A stretch of DNA of 64,000 nt from assembly GCA_963813345.1 (NCBI GenBank), contig CAWEYR010000007.1:1-64000 (forward strand). Direction: 5' to 3'. A program made the position numbers and the translations under genes. The first letter of the stretch is position 1. The number at the start of each line of letters is the position of its first letter. This DNA comes from CAWDDA01 sp963813345 (GTDB lineage Bacteria; Acidobacteriota; Blastocatellia; RBC074). Shown one piece after another: positions 19,220-29,449 of the stretch. The notes beneath the pieces are model-generated. The model was not told where the DNA came from. It worked only from the letters and a program-made list of their open reading frames with translations, and did no database searches.

Positions 19220-20401
19220 ATGACCGGAGAAGCGACCGAAGCCAACCTCCTGACGAGCACAGTACTGTTTTGCAGGGCGCTCAGAGAGCGCGGGCTGTCA
19301 GTTACTTCGTCGAACGCGATCGAGGCGGCCACGACGCTCGATCTGATCGATCTCGACGACCGTCGCGAGACGTTCTTGAGCGTGAGAAGCATTCTCACAT
19401 CATGTCCGTGAGGACTTCCCTGTTTTTGAGGAGCTCTTCCAATACTTCTGGAGTTGGATACACAAGGACCCGCAACGCCAGCCTCGACGAATTGTTGATC
19501 AGATTGATCGCAAGACTCCTTCGACCTCGTCGATCGAGGTCCGCCTGACGTCGCACAAAACCACAACCAAAAACCTGTCGTACTTCCTTGAACACTGGGG
19601 AAGCGTCGAGGCGCGCGGCGCGGAAGCGATAAAACTGCCCGCTGCGAGCAGCACGGAATCGATCAGCGAAAAGGATTTCAGTCTGTTTTCGGCCGAGGAG
19701 CTTGAAGAGATTCTCGCGGCTGGCTCGAAGAATCGCAAGAAGACTTGCGCACGTTCCGAGCCGCCGATGGAAGAGTGTCAAACGCGGATCGAAAGTCAGC
19801 CTGCGCCGACTCGCTTCGCAAGTCTCTAAAGACCGGAGGAGAGCTGGTCGAGCTTTCGTTCAAGCGGCGCAAACATAAGAAGACCAGGCTTGTGGTCATA
19901 TGCGACGTGTCGGGGTCGATGGACCTTTACAGCCGGATACTTCTTCAATTCGTGTACGGGCTGCAAAACTCCTTTGCGCGAGCGGAAACATTTGTCTTCA
20001 GCACATCGCTCGAGCGAATCACGCAATACCTCAAGCAAAGAAGCTACGACCAGGCGCTGGAACGCCTGTCAAACAACGTACGCGGCTGGTCGGGCGGCAC
20101 GCTCATCGGCCCGAGCCTGGGCTACTTCAATTCCCGCTGGCCTCAGCTTGTCGACAAGCGGACGATCGTCATCATACTGAGCGACGGATGGGACACGGGA
20201 GAGCCTGATGAGCTCGCAACAGCGCTTGCCTACCTGAAGAGACGTGCTCGAAGGCTGATCTGGCTTAACCCTTTACTCGGCAACCCGGCCTACCAGCCGC
20301 TGGTTCGTGGCATACAGACAGCGCTTCCGCATCTCGACGTTTTCGCGCCCTTGAATAACCTGGCGAGCCTGAGAGCACTGGAACAACATCTGATCTCGTA
20401 A
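19220..20401 (+). CDS. coxE: CoxE, von Willebrand A-domain protein, frameshifted
   Basis: CoxE partners CoxD in CODH copper loading. The N-terminal part (TSTVLFCRALRERGLSVTSS, helical) is followed after frame changes near 19405, 19440, 19530 and 19720-19800 by a VWA domain: RLVVICDVSGSMDLYSRILL carries the MIDAS DxSxS, and VIILSDGWDTGEPDELATAL the later metal-site Asp. Length of about 390 residues is normal. All conserved blocks are present. It follows coxD directly and precedes coxF by 9 bases. Confidence 0.85.
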
Positions 20402-20410
20402 GGTGTAAGA

Positions 20411-21488
20411 GTGGAAGATATTTTCAATCAACTCGAGATACTCAAAGCGACCGAGAAACGTGTCGCAATGGCCACGCTGGTTGCCACTCGAGGTACCGGT
20501 CCGAGAAAAGAAGGCGCGAAGATGTGGGTTGGCGAAGGGGGCCGGATACTTGGGTCCGTGACCATCGGGGGATGCATCGATGCGCGTGTGATAGAGGAAT
20601 CGGAAGCATCGCTCGCAGCATTTGAGCCGCGAGTCTTCTCCGTTTCCATGGGCGAGGAGGATGCCTGGGAAACTGGCTTCACTTGTGCCGGAAGCGTTCA
20701 GGTAATGGTTGAGCCCTTAGACCTGACCGATGGTGATGGTCACGTCTTGAATCTGTATCGCGAAGTGCGCGCCGGCGTGACAGCCGGGACGTGCTCCGTT
20801 ATGGCGACGCCGCTCGACGACACGTCGTCAAAACTTGTAGTGTTCGAGGATGGGCGCATTCTCGGCAGCTTGGGTAACGAAGGTATTAATCGCGACGCTC
20901 GCGCTCTTGCTCTGGATACTGATTCGGAAACGAACCTCGTGCACAGTTGCGCTCGATTCAGGTCCATCGAGCAGAGAAGTATTCTTCGAGGTGCATTGCC
21001 CGCCACCTACCCTGATAGTCTTTGGAGCAGGCCCGGTCTCAATGCCTCTCGTGACGCTGGCGAGGGAGACCGGATTGAAGACAATAGTAGTTGATGGCCG
21101 GCCACGCTTCGCAACGCGCGACCGCTTTCCACATGTCGATGAATTGCTCGTAGGCATACCTTCCGAAATCGCTCGCACCCTCGCTTATACCTCATCAACC
21201 TTCGTAGTGGTGACAGCTCACGACTACAAGTACGATATCCCAGTTCTCAAGATCGTTTTGAAGACGGAAGCCGCGTATATCGGGCTCCTTGGCAGCAGGA
21301 AGCGAGGCCAGGCGATTCTGCGCTTTCTGGAAGAGGGCGGCGAGGACAGGAGATCGCTCGATCGGGTACATGTGCCGACGGGTCTCGATATCGGCGCTCA
21401 AACGGCTGCCGAGATAGCACTGAGCATACTGGCCGAGGCAATGGCAGTTAAGGCTGGCCGACCCGGCACTCCTATGAGAGCGCGATGA
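20411..21488 (+). CDS. coxF: XdhC-family protein in the CoxF position, frameshifted once
   Basis: A second XdhC/CoxI-family protein of about 359 residues. N-domain: VAMATLVATRGTGPRKEGAK and GSVTIGGCIDARVIEESEA (conserved Gly-Gly-Cys). After a frame change near 20950 the Rossmann domain reads TLIVFGAGPVSMPLVTLARE, then AYIGLLGSRKRGQAILRFL and TGLDIGAQTAAEIALSILAE. The start is a GTG at 20411 with AGGTGTAAG upstream. It is intact in architecture, unlike the degraded copy at 16.6 kb. Its last codons overlap the next gene (ATGAGCG at 21485). Family role: delivery of matured Mo cofactor. Confidence 0.85.
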
Positions 21489-22054
21489 GCGACTCACTCT
21501 TCAGCGAAGTTCTGCTTGATCACTTCAGGCATCCACGGAACTACGGCAGCCTGCCTTCACCCGAGATAGCTTATGAGCATTTCAATCCGTTGTGCGGCGA
21601 CCGCATCATTATCGAGCTTGCGGTCACTGGCAGTCGGGTAGACGCAGCTCGATTCCGCGGTGACGCGTGTGCGATTTGTATCGCCGCGGCATCAATACTT
21701 ACGGAGTTGGTTGTGGGATTGGATATTACCCGTGACGAAATCGTCTCGCGTGAGGAACTCCTCTCCGCTCTCCAGAGTGATATCAAGCCCTCACGATTGA
21801 AGTGTGCCTTGCTTCCGCTTGAGGCGGTTTATGCGGGCATCAAACTTTACAATACCGGGCATGTCGTACCGCCCAGGGAGCGCCGGCCTCCGGCCGGCCA
21901 CGAGCCGCGAAGCGTGCGAGTCTTCAGCACAAGGACTTTCCACGACTCGCACGCTTCGCGGCTCGTGGCCGGCCCGGAGGCCGGCGCTCCTGGGCGATAC
22001 TACATGCCTAGGTCGCTTTGCTCCCGAACAATCGCTGGAAGAAGCGAGCGATGA
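21485..22054 (+). CDS. NifU/SufU-like Fe-S scaffold protein, C-terminus read through a repeat element
   Basis: Residues 1-120 form an IscU/SufU-like scaffold: VLLDHFRHPRNYGSLPSPEI, then the three cluster ligands in FNPLCGDRI, RGDACAICIAAASIL and SRLKCALLPLEAVYAG. Such genes often close cox clusters and could supply Fe-S clusters to CoxS. The start overlaps coxF by 4 bases (ATGA). After about residue 125 the frame enters palindrome B2/A2 and the last 65 residues (GHEPRSVRVFSTRTFHDSHA and so on) are just translated repeat. The native C-terminus was probably replaced when the repeat arrived, or ends earlier. Confidence 0.8.
   Translation: MSDSLFSEVLLDHFRHPRNYGSLPSPEIAYEHFNPLCGDRIIIELAVTGSRVDAARFRGDACAICIAAASILTELVVGLDITRDEIVSREELLSALQSDIKPSRLKCALLPLEAVYAGIKLYNTGHVVPPRERRPPAGHEPRSVRVFSTRTFHDSHASRLVAGPEAGAPGRYYMPRSLCSRTIAGRSER
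21858..22009. repeat. nested palindrome: element A2 inside element B2
   Basis: Outer arms are family B (GGGCATGTCGTACCGCCC at 21857-21874 and GGGCGATACTACATGCC at 21993-22009). Between them sits a full family-A element (21872-21996) with arms GGGAGCGCCGGCCTCCGGCC and the mirror GGCCGGCGCTCCTGGG. It overlaps the 3' codons of the sufU-like gene and lies between the convergent sufU-like and coxG genes. Confidence 0.88.
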
Positions 22055-22598
22055 CGGTGCGAATTGCGCGCAGCAGCAACGGAGCAGCGGCGACTGACTT
22101 GGCGGTCTCGGGTTCAGGAGATCGCGGTTCCTCCACCTGTAACGGTACTTCAAGCTGTTGCTTCAAACAGGCCGAGAATTGCTGGAAAAGCTGGCGCGAG
22201 ACTTCTTCAATCATTCCGCGGCCAAACTGCACGATCTTTCCTACGACGTCCACGTCGGCGCGCACGACAACCTGCGAACTGCCGCTTGAGAGCGGCGTGA
22301 TCTGGCTGCGCATCGATATCTTTGCTGATCCTGCTCCACCCGCTTCCCTGCCTTCTCCAACCATTGTCACCTGATGATTGCTTTCGTCTACTTCTGTAAA
22401 CTTGATCGTTCCCTTGAACGACGCGGAAATGGGGCCCACCTTCATTTTCACTGCCCCCACGAATGTACGCTCGTCTTGTGATTCCAGCAGCTCTGCCCCA
22501 GGTATGCAGATGACCACCCTGGCTGGCGCGATCAAGAATTCCCACACGCGCTCGACCGGTGCCTGGACGACAAAGTCTTCCTCAATCCTGAACGCCAT
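22008..22598 (-). CDS. coxG: CoxG-like SRPBCC protein
   Basis: The sequence is a carbon-monoxide-dehydrogenase subunit G/SRPBCC protein: FVVQAPVERVWEFLIAPARV, CIPGAELLESQDERTFVGAV, KMKVGPISASFKGTIKFTEV and SQVVVRADVDVVGKIVQFGR (a CoxG hallmark). The hydrophobic C-terminal segment (AAPLLLRAIRTVIARFFQRL) could be a membrane anchor; CoxG is known to recruit CODH to the membrane in Oligotropha. ATG 22598 follows GGGGG with good spacing; the frame is open further upstream. It is convergent to the cox operon rather than part of it, so it must have its own promoter. It has no frameshift. Confidence 0.88.
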   Translation of the reverse strand: MAFRIEEDFVVQAPVERVWEFLIAPARVVICIPGAELLESQDERTFVGAVKMKVGPISASFKGTIKFTEVDESNHQVTMVGEGREAGGAGSAKISMRSQITPLSSGSSQVVVRADVDVVGKIVQFGRGMIEEVSRQLFQQFSACLKQQLEVPLQVEEPRSPEPETAKSVAAAPLLLRAIRTVIARFFQRLFGSKAT

Positions 22599-22757
22599 CG
22601 TGGACATCCCCCATTGTTGAACTGTGAACGAAACACTTCTTTCTAGCCTATTTGCCTCAAAAAAAGATACTGATAATGTCGATCCTGCTGCCACTTGTTC
22701 GACTTTCAGGTGAAAGCGAATCCCAAATGCCCAAATGAAAAGATAAGGAGAAACTCA

Positions 22758-23183
22758 ATGCGATTCATGATTCTGATAAAGGCAACCAGTGACACGGAGG
22801 CGGGGGCCCTGCCGGATGAGACGATGCTTACCGAAATGGGAAAGTTCAACGAGGAGCTGATCAAAGCTGGCGTCATGCTGATTGGTGAGGGACTTCAACC
22901 GAGCTCGAAGGGCGCACGCGTAAGGTTTTCGGGGAAGAAGCGGACGGTGATTGACGGACCATTCGCTGAAACGAAGGAACTGATCGCAGGGTTCTGGTTG
23001 TGGCAATTGAACTCAATGGAAGAAGCAATCGAATGGGTCAAGCGCATTCCCAATCCGACGGGCGAGGAGGCCGAGGTCGAGATTCGCCAGGTGGGTGAGG
23101 AAGAGGACTTTGGTGAGCTGGTAGAGAAAGTCCCCGAAGTCTTCGAAGCTGAGCGAGCATTCAGGGAGCGGACGAAGATTTAG
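22758..23183 (+). CDS. YCII-related (DGPF-type) protein
   Basis: About 141 residues from ATG 22758, which has AAGGAG 7 bases upstream. It contains MRFMILIKATSDTEAG, the family block VIDGPFAETKELIAGFW and the pattern AIEWVKRIPNP. YCII-domain proteins are small dimeric alpha-beta proteins; in Acidobacteriota many lie next to ECF sigma factor genes, but none is seen here. It is divergent from coxG. A second YCII gene lies at 33.1-33.4 kb on the other side of the toxin-like locus. Confidence 0.85.
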   Translation: MRFMILIKATSDTEAGALPDETMLTEMGKFNEELIKAGVMLIGEGLQPSSKGARVRFSGKKRTVIDGPFAETKELIAGFWLWQLNSMEEAIEWVKRIPNPTGEEAEVEIRQVGEEEDFGELVEKVPEVFEAERAFRERTKI

Positions 23184-23192
23184 CCCGATTTG

Positions 23193-23473
23193 GAGTCGGG
23201 CTGCCGCTCGTGTGGCAGCGCAATCCCGCGGAGCGGTGCGAGAACGTGGCCAGGGGTTGAGTCTTCGAAACCCCTGGATCGATCCGTAGACGAATTGCAT
23301 CCCGAAGGGATGCGAGAAAAGACGTCAGGCTTTACCGCTCCTCGCATCCCTCCGGGATGCGCACTCTCTCTGACAATGCAACCAGGGTCTGTTCTCGCAC
23401 CGCTCCGCGGTGAATTGCGCTGCTTCGCAGCGGAAGCCGGTTGCCTTCGGCAACGGCAACGCCGCACTCCACA
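23193..23473. repeat. cluster of nested hairpins downstream of the Tc-like locus
   Basis: This 281-base stretch holds no gene. Its outer ends resemble family E (TTTGGAGTCGGGCTGCCG and CGCCGCACTCCA). Inside are arms CGCGGAGCGGTGCGAGAAC / GTTCTCGCACCGCTCCGCG, then a pair TTGCATCCCGAAGGGATGCG / CGCATCCCTCCGGGATGCG, and small hairpins GGGGTTGAGTCTTCGAAACCCC and GCTGCTTCGCAGC. It separates the convergent YCII and TcB/TcC-like genes and would make a strong bidirectional terminator. Confidence 0.8.
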
Positions 23474-23482
23474 CGCGACTAC

Positions 23483-26400
23483 CTAGGCGCAGTTGTCGCT
23501 CGGGTCGATTAGCTCGCCACCCATCTCAAGGGGTTGGCCGTAGGTGTAGTTGTCGCTAACGCCACCAAAGCAACTCCACTGCGGCTCGCCTGCAAGCGCC
23601 GAACTCAGGAGTCCCCAGGCGCCGGTCACGGCATAAACGGGCATGAACGCGTCTCCCCAACCGACATATTGGTACGAATGATAGGTCTCGTGCTCGAACG
23701 CGGCGTCGTTCGCATCGCCGGCCCAGAGGTGGGCCACGCCACCCCAGACCATTCCGGAGAATCCACTGGCCCCTGGATCCCATTCGAAAACGATCATGCC
23801 GTTCTTAAATGCTACGTTCTCGACGTCTCCAGTAATGAGGCCAATCCCACCAATGATAAGGCCGATCGTCGTCGTCAGCGGCGAGCGCGCAAACTTGATA
23901 ATGAAGCTCAGCACGTTGGTGATCGGATGATCTACCTGGTCGAGTGCGATAGCGATCCAGTTGAGCGGGTTCAACCACGTCACGCAGAAGTCAACAATTG
24001 TCAGCGCCCAGGTTCCGAGAAACGCGAGTGCCTGGCCCAGCCACTTGATGCCTTCCCAGATAGCTCCCGCGGCCCACTTGATCCCTTCCCAAATCGCGCC
24101 GCCCACTGCCTTGATGCCGTCCCATACGGCGCTCGCCACATCCGCAATGAAACCGCCGATCGCTGTCGCCGCATCAACAATCGCGCCGGCGACCGCCTCG
24201 GCAGCGCCAGCAATAGCGCGGCCCGCGTCAGCCAGCCGATCGCCCACCCAATCGACCGCATCGCTGAACCAGCTGGCCCCGTATGGATCAGACAGAACTG
24301 CGGGGTTGCCGATCACATACGCGTATGGGTGAAGACCTCGCGGGAGGCGCAGTGCTCCTTCGGGCCGGTGGACCACCGCCGGATCAGGCTGGGCGAACCG
24401 TCCCAACCTGGTGCTGTACGCACGCATTCCGAAATGAAGTAAGCCGGTGGAGCCGAGCGGGCTGTGGTTGCCGTATCGGAATCGGCTCTGAGCGCCAAAT
24501 GCCATCTCGACCGCTACAGCGCCATAGGGATAGTAGACAACCTGTCCTGCAAATCCGCCGTCGCTCAGCCGGCTGAAGCAGGTCACATGGTCGAGAGGAT
24601 CAGGATGGTAGACGAAGGCCTGACCATCAGAGCGAAACACCGCTATGCGATGCCGGTTAAGGAAGGCGTAACTCTCAGTGCTGCCGTCTTCATTGATTAT
24701 AAAGGCGTCGTCGCAGGACCAGGTTCGCGAAATGGCGCCGTCAGGCGACTCTACTGTGGTGTTAACAAGCGCGCCGGTGTGGTCATAGCGCGCCGTGAGC
24801 CGAGAGCCATCGGCTCGGGTCGATTCGGAAAGCCGGCCCTGCTCGTCGTAGAGGTGCGTCCAGCCATCGAGACTCGTGAGGTTGCCCGTGTCGTCGTAGC
24901 TATATGCCGCCACCGTCAGACGACCCGGTGACACGAGCACCCGTGTAGCTCAAAGTGATGCCCGCTGCACCCACTTCCGGACGATCGAGGAGGTTCCCTA
25001 AAGCGTCATAACGGTACGTGTGGTGATAATCGCCTTCCGCCTGCCGGCCATCGGCCTCCGTCAACCGGTAGTACGAGTCGTAGACATAGCGCCGGTTGTC
25101 GCGCACGTGTCCAACTACAGTCGTCAGGTCATCAATCACTGTCGGATTGCCGACAGCATCGTAGGTGTACTGGAAGTGCTGATAGCTGTCTCCTGCGGGC
25201 ATTCCCGTACGCATTGACTCGATGCGCCCGGGGATCGTCCCGTAGGTATACGTCGTCTCGACGCCGCTCGCGAAGACCACGCGCGTCATGTAGCCGGTCG
25301 CATCATAGTCGATTCCAGTGACAACGCCGCCGACGGTCGAAGGCCTCCCTGCCGTGTCGTAGTTAAGATCCACTATGCGGCCATCCGGGTAAGTGACTCT
25401 TCGCACGCGCCCCTGTTTGTCGTAGGCGTATTGCAGCGTAAAGATCTCTCCAGGGCGATCGACGAAAGTGCGGGACTTGGATTTCTGATGGCCGCACAGC
25501 GTGTAGGAATACTCGACTGTTCCAAAAGTCCCTTCGACGCGAGCGAGACGACCCGTTAAACGGTCACCAGCGCCTGCGTCGTAGGTGTATGTTTCCACCG
25601 GTACCGCAGCAGCCGTTCCGTAACGCAGACGGACGATCCTATCCAACACATCGAACTCGCGGAAGATGCGCTGCGAGCCGCGGCGCTCCTCGACACGGTT
25701 ACCGGCTGCGTCGAGCACATACCGATGATTGCCGGCTTCGCGGTGATCGAGAGCGATGAGCCGCCCCATGAAGTCGTAACGGCGCGTGAGCACAACACCG
25801 CCGAGGTGGTCCGTCACACCAGTCAACAGCCCAGCCGCGTTTCGCTGGTAGTGCGTGCACTGCCCCGCACCAGGCTCGAGTCGCTCTACCACGGAAACGA
25901 GCCTTCCGGCAGGATCGAAATATTCCGAACGAGGCGTGTCAAAGTGCGGACTGCCGGCCCTCACATCCTCGGCGTCATAGTGATGGATGACACCTGCCTC
26001 ATAGCGCCGCTCGGATCGGCTGCCGTCGGGCCCAATCAACTCTACCGGGCGGTCCAATGCGTCCCGTCTTACGCGTGCTACGGGCGACCCTGCAGGTGCG
26101 TCCGTGACGCTGTAGTCGGTACTCGCAGCGAAGTAGCGCCCACGCTCTTCGGTCGCCTGGCCACGACAGAACGCGACAGGCGATTGGCTAACCGCCACCT
26201 GTCCGGCAGCTACTTCGAGCCGCGTTTGAAGCCGCTCGCCGCGCGAGTCAAAGTAGAGATGCTCGGTTTCGTAAACCAGCGGAACTGCCGTTGCGCGGCG
26301 CCTGATAGTAACGCGAGGCGGACTCTCGAATGGGCCGCGCTCGTAGACGGTGGACGGTATATCGTCGATGTCTTGCGGCCCAAGCACATTGATCAGCCGG

Positions 26401-29400
26401 CCATGCACATCGAATCGCCACCGCGTCTCGGTCCCGTCGCGAGCGATTTGGCGGGTCATCTGGCCGTGGCGATATTCAAACTCGCTCGTGACCACCTGCC
26501 CCAGCGCATTCGTCAACTGAACAGGGTATATGCCCTCGTCATCGAAGACCGAGAGGAGTTGGCGCCCGAGCGGATCGCGACGGACGGCCGGATTGCCCGT
26601 CGCATCGGCCTCTTGTGCGACTTCGGTCATCCACCAGCCCGCCCCAAGGTCTGGATCGTTCACCACGAAATAGCCCAGCGCTCCCAGGTTGGGCAGTTCC
26701 GCTCCGTAGACATCAGCGAGAAGCGCGTCAGTGAAGACAAGCGCCTCGCGCCGGGAGAGCACTCCGCGTGTGGCCTGACCGAGCGGCAAGCCCTGGAACG
26801 GATCACCATCGTAGTAAAGCTTGCTCGCAGCCATCACCTGACCACCGTCGCGCTCGATAGTCATCACCGGCAGATTGACAAGGTACGCGGCACTATCGTC
26901 TGCATACCGCGTTTCGATCGAGCGAACGGTGACTCGATCGATGTCTGCGCCGTCGCGGAACCGGTGAATCTCTTCTTCGAGCGTGACGTTGCCGAATGGG
27001 CCGTACTCATAGTTGACTTCGCGTTCGAGCGTCCGTGTTCCGCGGTCTCTGGTGATCCGCACAAGACGCCGCCGGGCAGCGAAGTAAACAGGAGTCCCGT
27101 CTATTCCCGTATCGACCAGGACAGCTTCGCCCTCGATCGTCTCCGCCCAGAAGGGAGAGGACGCGCCGTCATCAGATCCAAAGGTTTCAGTGCGGTAGGG
27201 CATTCGCGAAAGCACCATGTGGCGCTGGAGCGCGTCACGAGTTGCACGTTCAGGCGGCTTCGTGTGGAAGTGCGATACGGCAATGCGTGCGGGCGTGTCG
27301 GCGTTGCCGTCGTCGCTGCGTTCGACGCGCCCGAATCCAAGGAACCTGCGCTGGCGACGGTCGTAGAAACCCTGGAAGTATTGAAAGCTGCTCGAAACCG
27401 TTGAGTCGCTGTGCGGATCTGCATACTCGACCCTTCGGACCACTTGTACGGGAAACGGAAGATACGCCCCATCAGAAGTATCCTGATCCGCAACTGCTTC
27501 AGTCACCGAGCTTCCATACGTCACGCTCACCACTGCCTGGTCGGGCGTCACAATGCGCCTCATCAGATTCGCTTTGTTGGGCCCCGCGAGGTCGAGGAAG
27601 AAATGTGTGCCTCGCCCGTTCACCGGACCCGGGCTGCTCCAGAGCAGACCCTGGCTGCCTTGTCCAAGCATGTCGACGAGCATCACTGAGGCTGACGTCG
27701 TCAGCGGTGTGCGCTCAATAATCGCCGGAGCCGAGTAGCCTTCTCCACTCCGGTTGAACCAGAGCATGACCTTGTCCCGGTCGACATAGACGAGGTCTGC
27801 GAGCCCGTCTCCATCGATATCCGCAAGAAAGATGCGTTTCGCATCGTAGCCGGGAGGAAGGATCGGCGGTGCAGTCATGCGCACTGCAGCACCGAACCGC
27901 CCGTAGCCGAAGTTTGGCCAATAGATCACCGAACGGTTACGCACCTCAACGATGGCAGCTCCGCCGTCGCCGGTCATGTCCGCGAAATGTACATGCGGAT
28001 CGGCGAGGTCCACGTCAGGGAAAGTCTCGCGGTCTCGAACCCTCGGTGTGATGCGGGGGGTATCGAAATCGCCTCCTCCGCGGTTCATGAGCGCGTAGAA
28101 AGCCTTCAGATCGGCATAGAGCAGATCAGCCTGACCATCAAAATCGAGGTCGATCAGTTTGGTGCGCGCGTCGAGGATCGGTGCGGCTGGTGCGCGCTTG
28201 AAGGGCCGGAAGGTCTCCCACTCTCCGCCTGGTTGCAGAGAATAGTACCCACCCGTCCGACCGGCCATAACAACAAGGTCGAGCAACCCATGTCCTGAAA
28301 GTGATGCGACGCGGAGACGGTCGGGCTCGGTTGCAAGAGCCGCTGGAAAGTGTCGCAATTGCTTCGCAGTTCCCAACTGCAGCCCACCGAGATTTGGCCA
28401 GTAGTGGCCACCGCTTTCTGAGATGTGGAGGAAACCGGGCAGGCCAATGCCGTCGAGATCCATCAGGCTCAACCCCGCATCCGGCACGTGAGGAGGAAGT
28501 GTCCCATTGCGGCTGGTCAGAGGCTCGAGGGTAGCGTTTTCCGGTTCGATGTCTGTGTACTCGAATCGCAGTGGAGGCAGGATGTCCTCGCCTGGCGGAT
28601 CAAGAGCGGTGTCAAAGGCGACAAGAGTCACGGAAATCAGCCGGCTCGCTCCACTATGCGGCGCCTGCTCGTACTGAAGCCGGTACGCCTTGACTGGCGA
28701 TTCTCCAGCGTCTCCCTCGAGCATCAGCCTGACTTCGCTGAGACGCCAGCCCAGAATGCGCTCGACACCCAGACGATGTGATTTCATCGGGTCGGGGCGG
28801 ACTTCGTAGTCGAGGCGCACCACGTAAGGTCCGTAGCGCATTTCGGTGAGACGCGCATGGAAGCCATCCTGCTCATAAACGTAATCGATTCGATTACCGA
28901 GCGTGTCTTCCGAGGATTCGAGCAGCCATTGGAGCACACCGTGCGGACCATTGACTGGCAATTCGAGTCGCGCACCAGCCGACATCCCGAATCGCAACAG
29001 AGTGCCGTCTGTCGCGCGAACCTCCCATCCGCCACCACTACGGTTTATGCGGTAGAAGTCTTTCTCGACCTCCTGGCGGTAGCGCCCGCCTGCCACCTCG
29101 ACCAGACGCTGACCGCCAAACTGAAATTGATCCAACGAATCGTCGAACGCCGGCTGACCCCCAACCTGGCTGCGCGTGATAGCCGACTGCGAGAGCGCCC
29201 ACCCCAGGCCGACGACGCCGTTGCCATATCCGGTGCTATAGCCAAGCGACAATTCCGGCTTCATCTGACGCGGGCCGGGAGGAAATGTGAATGGAATCCG
29301 GTAGGAACCCGTGCCACTCGCAAGATCGACCTCGAAGTTCTGCCCGACGCTCTCTTGCGCGCCGCCACTGGATGGCAGCGGAGTCGACGCCTGAGACGGG

Positions 29401-29417
29401 CCTTCGCGAATGGGCAT
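23483..29417 (-). CDS. fused TcB/TcC-like SpvB-Rhs toxin protein, frameshifted once
   Basis: About 1,980 residues. From ATG 29417 (GGAG upstream): SpvB-like N-domain (SYRIPFTFPPGPRQMKPELS, SLGYSTGYGNGVVGLGWALS), FG-GAP-like propeller repeats (LADIDGDGLADLVYVDRD), a TcdB-type middle domain (RRQRRFLGFGRVERSDDG), then many YD/Rhs repeats. The frame changes near 24920. The Rhs core is RLGRFAQPDPAVVHRPEG...NPAVLSDPYG. The 264 residues after DPYG are the variable tail: repeated AIWEGIKW segments, hydrophobic helices and an HETYH motif (HExxH, near 23680-23692). In Tc toxins, TcB and TcC form the cocoon that encloses the toxic tail; here they are one polypeptide. It lies 32 bases after the TcA-like gene. 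The toxin activity and target are unknown. Confidence 0.85.
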
Positions 29418-29449
29418 TGCTTCTCCGTCCTGGTTACGATCGAACCGGG

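Noticed and set aside
12911..20401. The cox operon as a string of pseudogenes
   Set aside because: All catalytic and cofactor motifs are kept in order and the breaks are 1-2 base indels like those in the HAMP array; sequence error is more likely.
24880..24945. Programmed ribosomal frameshift in the Rhs gene
   Set aside because: No slippery heptamer or downstream pseudoknot was evident, and similar breaks are everywhere in the window.
25725..27404. A 559-codon plus-strand open frame opposite the TcB/TcC-like gene
   Set aside because: It lies wholly antisense to a gene with clear SpvB/Rhs homology; its product is Arg/His-rich with no domain, as expected of a shadow frame in GC-rich DNA.
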